A program made the translations under genes and the position numbers. A DNA stretch of 64,000 nt from Flavobacterium nitratireducens (GTDB taxonomy: Bacteria; Bacteroidota; Bacteroidia; Flavobacteriales; Flavobacteriaceae), in the NCBI RefSeq assembly GCF_029625335.1, contig NZ_CP121111.1, positions 1,426,001-1,490,000 of the forward strand, read 5' to 3'. Below are positions 58,462 to 64,000 of the stretch, one piece after another. Each line of letters opens with the position of its first letter. Within the stretch, counting starts at the first letter, position 1. The notes under the pieces were generated by a model. That model was not told the DNA's origin and did not search any database. It saw nothing but the letters and a program-made list of their open reading frames with translations.

Positions 58462-59877
58462 TTATCGATTTCTATTCGCTCTTCTAGTAGTTGTATTTCC
58501 AGTATTATTAACTCCCATGTAATCTTGAACAGTTCTAAATCCGATAAAACTTCTAGCTGAATCTGCATATTCAAAATCACGAGTACTTACTTGCAAGAAA
58601 TAGGAAACATCTTTCCAAGATCCACCACGAACTACTTTTCTTTTATTAGAAGCATCTAAAACATTAGGGTTCATTGTAGATACATATTCGTAAGCATTTG
58701 GATCATAAGAAGAATCCGTCCATTCAGAAACATTACCAGCCATGTTATATAAGTTGTAACCATTAGGCTCGTACGATTTTGCTTCAACAGTATATAAGGC
58801 TTGATCAGCGGCATAATCTCCTCTATTAGGCTTGAAGTTAGCCAAGAAACAACCTCTGTCATTTTTAGTATAAGGTCCTCCCCATGGATAAGTAGCCGAT
58901 TCCAGCCCCCCACGAGCGGCATATTCCCATTCTGCTTCAGTAGGCAATCTAAAATTATTAATCAAGTCACGACCCGTTTTTTTAGATTTGATATAACTGT
59001 TTTTATTTAAGGTTCTCCAAGCGCAAAAAGCTTTTGCTTGTGTCCATTTTACACCTACAACAGGATATTCTCCATAGGCTTTGTGCCAAAAATAATCGTT
59101 GTGCATTGGTTCATTGTACGAATAAGCAAAATCCTTAATCCATACTGTAGTATCAGGATATACTTTTACTTCTTCATTTCTGATAAAGTCTTTTCTCTTA
59201 CCCACTTTTGCTTTGGCTGCTGCTTGAATATCCATCCAAGAATAACGGAATTTCAACTTTTCAACATCAATGGTTCTCAAACCATTATAGGCCTCTTCTA
59301 AAGGAATATACATAGAATCCATTACTTCAACGTAATATTCATCTGGATACTGTTGTGGATCTTTAATTAATTTTACTTTTTTATTCAATTTTCTTCCAGC
59401 ATATGGGTCTTCAGCAGTACCGATACTATAATAATTGTCATACATGTACTTATCATAAGCAGACATTTTTTCGGGATCAGCATCATTAAAAGCAAAATCA
59501 CCAATACTACCTGCTTTTTTACCTTTACCATCTCCAGCCTTTACTCCTTGTTCATCAGCTAAAATAGCCAACTTCATTCTGATTGTAGAATCTTTTACCC
59601 ATTCTACAAACTGACGGTATTCACTGTTAGTAATTTCTGTTTCATCCATGTAAAACGAACGAACAGTTACTGTCATTGTTTTAGCATCTTGAACACCAGC
59701 AACATCTTCATCAGATTTACCCATGATATAAGCACCTCCTGGAACTAAAGTCATTCCATAGGGTTTCTCCGGATGCCATTTTGCACCTTTAACACCGACC
59801 AATTCTCCTTTATCACTCGATTTCCCACAGCTAATTAAAAGTGACAAAATTGCCGCAAACGCAATGAACTTCTTCAT
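58462..59877 (-). CDS. gldK: Type IX secretion/gliding lipoprotein GldK
   Basis: A 471-residue outer-membrane lipoprotein (lipobox SLLISC, Cys17) with a formylglycine-generating-enzyme/sulfatase-modifying-factor fold but a structural role in the GldK-GldN ring. Segments recognised: YGMTLVPGGAYIMGKSDED, FYMDETEITNSEYRQFV, RLPTEAEWEYAARGG, and the end VVRGGSWKDV and RSFIGFRTV. It is the first gene of gldKLMN; a TAATTTTG -7 candidate (59986-59993, minus strand) lies upstream. A 223-bp gap separates it from the arginase-fold gene. Confidence 0.96.
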   Translation of the reverse strand: MKKFIAFAAILSLLISCGKSSDKGELVGVKGAKWHPEKPYGMTLVPGGAYIMGKSDEDVAGVQDAKTMTVTVRSFYMDETEITNSEYRQFVEWVKDSTIRMKLAILADEQGVKAGDGKGKKAGSIGDFAFNDADPEKMSAYDKYMYDNYYSIGTAEDPYAGRKLNKKVKLIKDPQQYPDEYYVEVMDSMYIPLEEAYNGLRTIDVEKLKFRYSWMDIQAAAKAKVGKRKDFIRNEEVKVYPDTTVWIKDFAYSYNEPMHNDYFWHKAYGEYPVVGVKWTQAKAFCAWRTLNKNSYIKSKKTGRDLINNFRLPTEAEWEYAARGGLESATYPWGGPYTKNDRGCFLANFKPNRGDYAADQALYTVEAKSYEPNGYNLYNMAGNVSEWTDSSYDPNAYEYVSTMNPNVLDASNKRKVVRGGSWKDVSYFLQVSTRDFEYADSARSFIGFRTVQDYMGVNNTGNTTTRRANRNR

Positions 59878-59985
59878 ATAAATTCGGGTTATATATTCTT
59901 TATTTTTTTCGTTTGTAAACCTATGTAAACCTATTTATTATTTATTAATAAAACAATATTTTTTTTTATATTTAAATAGCCACTC

Positions 59986-59993
59986 CAAAATTA
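59986..59993 (-). promoter_or_regulatory. Candidate -7 promoter element of the gld operon
   Basis: CAAAATTA on the plus strand is TAATTTTG on the minus strand, 109 bp upstream of gldK. No TTG at the expected -33 spacing is seen. The rest of the 59878-60100 gap is very AT-rich with a small GTAAACCTAT direct repeat. Confidence 0.35.
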
Positions 59994-60100
59994 GAGTTAA
60001 ATAAATTATAAAAAAAATATTTTATCGATAAAATGCTAAAAATATCCGATAAAGTACACTTTTATATCTATTTTGTAGGTTTTATTTTTCAATAAATCTT

Positions 60101-61258
60101 TTACAAAAGATTTTTCCTTTGTGCTTTCCACCATCTTTCTGGTAATTCTTGGTTACATGCAGCTAGATATTCTTCATGTGAACAAGGTAATAACGTATTT
60201 CTTTTTAGTTTATTGTTAACATTTGATACAAATGGTATTTCGATCCACCAACGATCTGTACGATCGCTTTTATAAAAAACCAAAGTCTCTTCATCTATAA
60301 GAACACTATATTTTATATAATTTTCTCTGCTTCCAAATGGATATTCATTTGAACGATAATGATAACCTTCTATAAAATACCAAATAATTTGTGAAATCAA
60401 CACCGATTCCTGTGCCGTATTATCATGATTAAAAACACCAAACATGCTTACTTTATCACTAATACCTGCATATCTGGAAAGAGCACAAATTTCTTTCCCA
60501 TTAAAACCATTGGGTGCAAAAGAATTGAAATTACCCGAATCAGAAGATTTAACTGAATTTAAATCCAAACTGACAATATCGGCATCTCTAAAAACAGGTT
60601 CTGCAATAGCAATATTGTGTGAAACTTCTCCAAGACGATAAGCATCAAAAAACAGCTTTTCGATTAAATCAATCTCCTCTTGAGAATTGTAATAGGTTTG
60701 ATAACCAATATTGCAAAAATTAAATAAATTATTAGGTTCATCAATAATAATTCTACTCAAATAGGAACTACTAGACATTTCTTCGTCTTCTTTTCCAAAA
60801 TCGAATTTACTATCAATAGCAACCAAATTAACCATTTGTTCTAATTCATCGTAAGCACGATAAAGCGAATAGGTTAAATCTTGTGAACCACCAATAACAA
60901 TAGGAATTATTTTCTTTTTAATTAAATCAGCGGCTACTTTGCGTAAAGCAAAATAGGTATCTTCCTTTGAATTTCCAGGCAAAATATCACCTAAATCAGC
61001 AATTGTCATGTCCCAATTTCCAGGAAATAAACGATACAATTCCTTTCTCACAATACTTAAATCACCTGTACTGCTATTCGATGAAACACTTCCGCGATTT
61101 TCTAAAACCCCAATTAAAGCAATTTTAACTTTATCTAAATCGGGGAATTCGTTCTTAGTGTGAAAAACCACTTTACTTCCTAGTTGCTGAGTACTTAGCG
61201 AGTTTACAAATGCTAAGAATTCATTATTTAAGGGCTCTAGAAAATCAAATCCTATCAT
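60101..61258 (-). CDS. Arginase-fold (ureohydrolase-like) protein with altered metal site
   Basis: A 385-residue member of the arginase/agmatinase/formimidoylglutamase superfamily by fold: PIVIGGSQDLTYSLYRAYD, NLVAIDSKFDFG, and DIVSLDLNSVKSSDSG lie in order. But the manganese ligands are changed. The canonical GGDHS is GGSQD (His to Gln126), DAHxD is DSKFD (His to Lys151), and DxD is DLN (Asp to Asn234). Catalysis by a dinuclear Mn centre is therefore unlikely. The C-terminal 130 residues (GSRENYIKYSVLIDEETLVFYKSDRTDRWWIEIPF) are an added region that is not part of ordinary arginases. It lies between topA and gldK, on the same strand; a role with the gld genes is conceivable but unproven. Confidence 0.82.
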   Translation of the reverse strand: MIGFDFLEPLNNEFLAFVNSLSTQQLGSKVVFHTKNEFPDLDKVKIALIGVLENRGSVSSNSSTGDLSIVRKELYRLFPGNWDMTIADLGDILPGNSKEDTYFALRKVAADLIKKKIIPIVIGGSQDLTYSLYRAYDELEQMVNLVAIDSKFDFGKEDEEMSSSSYLSRIIIDEPNNLFNFCNIGYQTYYNSQEEIDLIEKLFFDAYRLGEVSHNIAIAEPVFRDADIVSLDLNSVKSSDSGNFNSFAPNGFNGKEICALSRYAGISDKVSMFGVFNHDNTAQESVLISQIIWYFIEGYHYRSNEYPFGSRENYIKYSVLIDEETLVFYKSDRTDRWWIEIPFVSNVNNKLKRNTLLPCSHEEYLAACNQELPERWWKAQRKNLL

Positions 61259-61309
61259 AGTTGCTTATTCTTATTTTTTATTTCCCAAGAATTAAAAGGA
61301 AAAGATAAA

Positions 61310-63811
61310 TTATTTCTTTTTTGTTGCTGCTTTCTTAGCAGGAGCTTTTTTTGCTGGCGCTTTTTTAGCAGGTGTCTTTTGAGCAATCATTTCTTGAACT
61401 TCAGCCACAGTCAATTTGGAAGCATCAACATCTTTACTCAATTCAATTTTGATTTTTCCTTTTAAAATAACGGAACGACCCCATCTTGCTTTTTCTACCA
61501 CAATGCCTTCCTCAACCCAGTTATGAATAACTTTGTCTATATTTTTTTGTAATTTATCCTCTATCAACTCCTCAATATCAGCCTGAGATAAATTATCAAA
61601 ATTGTATTTTTTACTTACATTAATAAAAATGCCATCCCATTTAATAAACGGACCAAAACGCCCTGTACCCTTTTGAACAGGTTCCCCTTTGTAAGTAGCA
61701 ATAGGAGCATCTGCTTTTAATTTTTCGTCTATTAATTCTTGAGCTCTTTCTTTTGTAACAGCAAGCGGATCTTCGCCTTTTGGTAACGAAATAAAAACAC
61801 TTCCATGACGTACATAAGGACCAAAACGACCGTTATTTACTTCCACTTCTTCGTCTTTATATGTTCCCAATGATTTTGGCAATAAAAACAAATTTAAAGC
61901 TTCTTCCAAAGTGATATTTCCAATATTTTGCTCTTTCATTAAACTAGCAAACTTCTTATCTTCATCTTCAGCATCGCCAATTTGTGCCATCGGACCAAAT
62001 TTACCTAAACGAACAGAAACTGGTTTTCCAGATACCGGATCTACCCCTAAGATGCGCTCTCCACTTTCTCTATCGGCATTTTCTTCAACATGTTTAACCG
62101 TAGGATGAAATTGATCGTAAAACTCCTGCATCATCTTAGCCCACTCGATATTACCTTCGGCAATTTCGTCAAAATCCTGCTCTACTTTGGCCGTGAAATT
62201 ATAATCTAAAATATTACCAAAATTTTTCACTAAGAAATCCGTAACAATGGTACCGATATCAGTTGGCACTAACTTTCCTTTATCAGAACCTGTATTTTCT
62301 TTTAATACTTTCTCACCCACTTTACCTGATTGCAAAGTAAGCTGCGTATAATTACGTTCCTGACCTTCTAAATTTCCTTTTTCTACATAATTTCTATTGA
62401 TAATTGTAGAAATTGTTGGTGCATAAGTTGAAGGACGTCCAATTCCTAATTCTTCTAATTTTTTAACTAAGGAAGCTTCGGTATATCTTGCTGCAGGACG
62501 TGAATAACGTTCCGTAGCGGTAATGAAATTATTTTGTAAATTTTCATTTACTTTCAAAGCAGGCAACATTCCTTCTTGTTCTTCCTCGTCGTCATCATGC
62601 CCCTCCAAATACACCTTCAAGAAGCCTTCAAAAAGCAATACTTCTCCTGAAGCAGTAAACAACTCATTATGATTATTTGCTGCAATTTTAACATTAGTAC
62701 GTTCTAATTTCGCATCACTCATTTGCGAAGCTAATGTTCTTTTCCAAATCAAATCGTAAAGCCTAGCTTGATCCCTATCAATATCAACCGTATGACGTGA
62801 CATATCTGTAGGACGGATTGCTTCGTGTGCTTCCTGTGCTCCTTTGCTTTTGTTAGCAAATGTTCTAGGGTTAGAAAACTCCTTTCCATAAGACTTAATG
62901 ATTTCAGCCTGAGCCGCATCCATAGCTTCTTTGGACAAATTCACACTATCCGTTCTCATGTAGGTAATCAATCCCGCCTCATACAAACGTTGTGCTAACT
63001 GCATTGTAATTCCAACAGGCAAATACAATTTACGAGCCGCTTCTTGTTGTAAAGTCGAAGTGGTAAAAGGAGCTGTAGGTGATTTTTTGGTTGGTTTCGT
63101 TTCTAAATCAGCTACTTTATAAGTCGAACCAATATTTTTATTTAAAAAATCTTCAGCTTCTTTTTTAGTATTGAAATTTTTAGGCAATTTAGCTTTAAAA
63201 GTTTTTCCGGCTTCATTTGTAAATTCGGCAACAACGGAATAAGTAGCTACAGCTTTAAAATCTTGAATTTCGCGTTCACGTTCTACAATCAATCGAACAG
63301 AAACTGACTGAACACGTCCAGCCGAAAGTCCACCTTTAATTTTTCTCCATAAAACCGGCGATAATTCATAACCCACCAAACGATCTAAAACACGACGCGC
63401 TTGTTGAGCGTTTACCAAATTATAATCAATTTCACGAGGATTATCGATAGCTTTTAAAATAGCATTCTTTGTAATCTCATGAAAAACAATTCGTTTTGTT
63501 TTCTTTTTATCTAATTTTAATTCTTCCGCCAAGTGCCAAGAAATAGCCTCTCCCTCGCGGTCCTCATCACTTGCTAACCAAACCGTCTCGGCATTTTTAG
63601 ATAACGTTTTAAGTTTGCTAACTAAAGCTTTTTTATCCGAAGAAACTTCATATTTAGGCAAGAATCCATTTTCTACATCTACACCAATTTCTTTAGAAGG
63701 TAAATCAGCAATATGCCCATAACTGGACTCTACTTGATAATCACTTCCTAGAAATTTTTCGATTGTTTTCGCCTTCGCAGGTGACTCCACTATAACTAAA
63801 TTCTTTGCCAT
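61310..63811 (-). CDS. topA: DNA topoisomerase I (type IA)
   Basis: An 833-residue enzyme that relaxes negative supercoils. The TOPRIM domain is at 1-120 (NLVIVESPAKAKTIEKFLG and the acidic DEDREGEAISWHL). The active-site Tyr is in GLITYMRTDSVNLS. RVLDRLVGYELSPVLW, AGRVQSVSVRLIV and GIGRPSTYAPTI are also present. The C-terminal region (about 590-790) holds repeats of the type FGPFIKWDG/GRFGPYVRHG instead of classical Cys4 fingers. The tail is a Lys/Ala/Pro repeat (KTPAKKAPAKKA..) suited to DNA binding. Start ATG at 63811. Confidence 0.97.
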   Translation of the reverse strand: MAKNLVIVESPAKAKTIEKFLGSDYQVESSYGHIADLPSKEIGVDVENGFLPKYEVSSDKKALVSKLKTLSKNAETVWLASDEDREGEAISWHLAEELKLDKKKTKRIVFHEITKNAILKAIDNPREIDYNLVNAQQARRVLDRLVGYELSPVLWRKIKGGLSAGRVQSVSVRLIVEREREIQDFKAVATYSVVAEFTNEAGKTFKAKLPKNFNTKKEAEDFLNKNIGSTYKVADLETKPTKKSPTAPFTTSTLQQEAARKLYLPVGITMQLAQRLYEAGLITYMRTDSVNLSKEAMDAAQAEIIKSYGKEFSNPRTFANKSKGAQEAHEAIRPTDMSRHTVDIDRDQARLYDLIWKRTLASQMSDAKLERTNVKIAANNHNELFTASGEVLLFEGFLKVYLEGHDDDEEEQEGMLPALKVNENLQNNFITATERYSRPAARYTEASLVKKLEELGIGRPSTYAPTISTIINRNYVEKGNLEGQERNYTQLTLQSGKVGEKVLKENTGSDKGKLVPTDIGTIVTDFLVKNFGNILDYNFTAKVEQDFDEIAEGNIEWAKMMQEFYDQFHPTVKHVEENADRESGERILGVDPVSGKPVSVRLGKFGPMAQIGDAEDEDKKFASLMKEQNIGNITLEEALNLFLLPKSLGTYKDEEVEVNNGRFGPYVRHGSVFISLPKGEDPLAVTKERAQELIDEKLKADAPIATYKGEPVQKGTGRFGPFIKWDGIFINVSKKYNFDNLSQADIEELIEDKLQKNIDKVIHNWVEEGIVVEKARWGRSVILKGKIKIELSKDVDASKLTVAEVQEMIAQKTPAKKAPAKKAPAKKAATKKK

Positions 63812-63831
63812 GTCCCGTTTGTTTGTGTCGG

Positions 63832-63839
63832 CAAAAGTA
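63832..63839 (-). promoter_or_regulatory. Candidate -7 promoter element of topA
   Basis: CAAAAGTA on the plus strand reads TACTTTTG on the minus strand (TAnnTTTG), 21 bp before the topA ATG. No -33 TTG is seen. The remaining bases to 64000 show no gene. Confidence 0.45.
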
Positions 63840-64000
63840 TATGATTTTTTTAAATTTTGGGTTTTTTAAATTTTAAAAGTCAATATAATCGTTGATTTAC
63901 AAGTTTTCAATGGTTTAAATCTCATCCCTTTTAAGAAAAAAACATTCTAATAATAAATGAACACTTATTATAAATCTAACCTATTTTACTACAAATAAAA

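Overview
The window is a low-GC, gene-dense piece of a Flavobacteriaceae chromosome, most likely Flavobacterium or a close relative. The evidence is the gldKLMN type IX secretion/gliding core, a SusC/SusD-type polysaccharide utilization locus, TAnnTTTG-type promoter -7 elements, many AAA/TTT-rich short intergenic regions, and Bacteroidota-type gene fusions such as nagB-PIG-L. No CRISPR array, rRNA or recognisable prophage is present.

Layout. 1-3.4 kb: the 3' part of glycine dehydrogenase (gcvP) and a FabH-like ketoacyl synthase. 3.4-6.8 kb: surface polysaccharide genes (a Wzx-like flippase split by a frameshift, and two family 2 glycosyltransferases). 6.8-8.3 kb: an MlaE/MlaF lipid ABC transporter pair, with mlaF split by a frameshift. 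8.4-15.6 kb: SprT-like protein, SDR, acyl-CoA dehydrogenase, anmK, an ExbB/ExbD/TonB energy transduction operon and folC. 15.6-15.9 kb: two identical tRNA-Val genes. 15.9-17.2 kb: an IS3-family element with a nonsense-truncated transposase.

17.3-32.0 kb: a polysaccharide utilization locus. A TPR/HTH regulator precedes SusC, SusD, a SusE-like three-module binding lipoprotein, a GH66 dextranase-like lipoprotein, a GH97 and a GH31 alpha-glucosidase, and the first 50 or so codons of a sugar MFS transporter. GH66 plus GH97 plus GH31 predicts growth on alpha-1,6-glucan (dextran): surface capture by SusD/E, cutting by GH66, import through SusC, hydrolysis to glucose, then uptake. The transporter is cut off at an IS256-type element (about 32.02-33.34 kb). 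Beyond it lies unrelated DNA: the 3' end of a GNAT acetyltransferase, a glycosyltransferase-like gene and a WecE-like sugar aminotransferase. This is a rearrangement junction. 36.1-38.7 kb: a multi-PAS histidine kinase (frameshifted before its H-box) and a single-domain response regulator.

38.9-44.5 kb: an insertion-sequence graveyard with three different IS982-type elements, fragments of a fic gene and an esterase, and a duplicated coding-tail-plus-terminator. An intact aldo/keto reductase and tRNA-Trp sit among them. 44.5-55.2 kb: housekeeping and unclassified genes (nagB fusion, LRR protein, DUF1761, pterin dehydratase, FemAB/GNAT-like, lipid kinase, App1-like phosphatase, ABC-F, DUF983, FAD oxidoreductase). 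55.2-63.8 kb: gldN, gldM, gldL and gldK, an arginase-fold protein that has lost metal ligands, and topA.

A striking whole-window pattern is that about a dozen genes or gene remnants between 4.6 and 41.2 kb carry one-base length changes, mostly in A/T homopolymers. They include core genes (mlaF, susC). None is seen from 41.9 to 63.8 kb. This is either a sequence-quality artefact or regional decay, and it should be settled before any loss of function is inferred.
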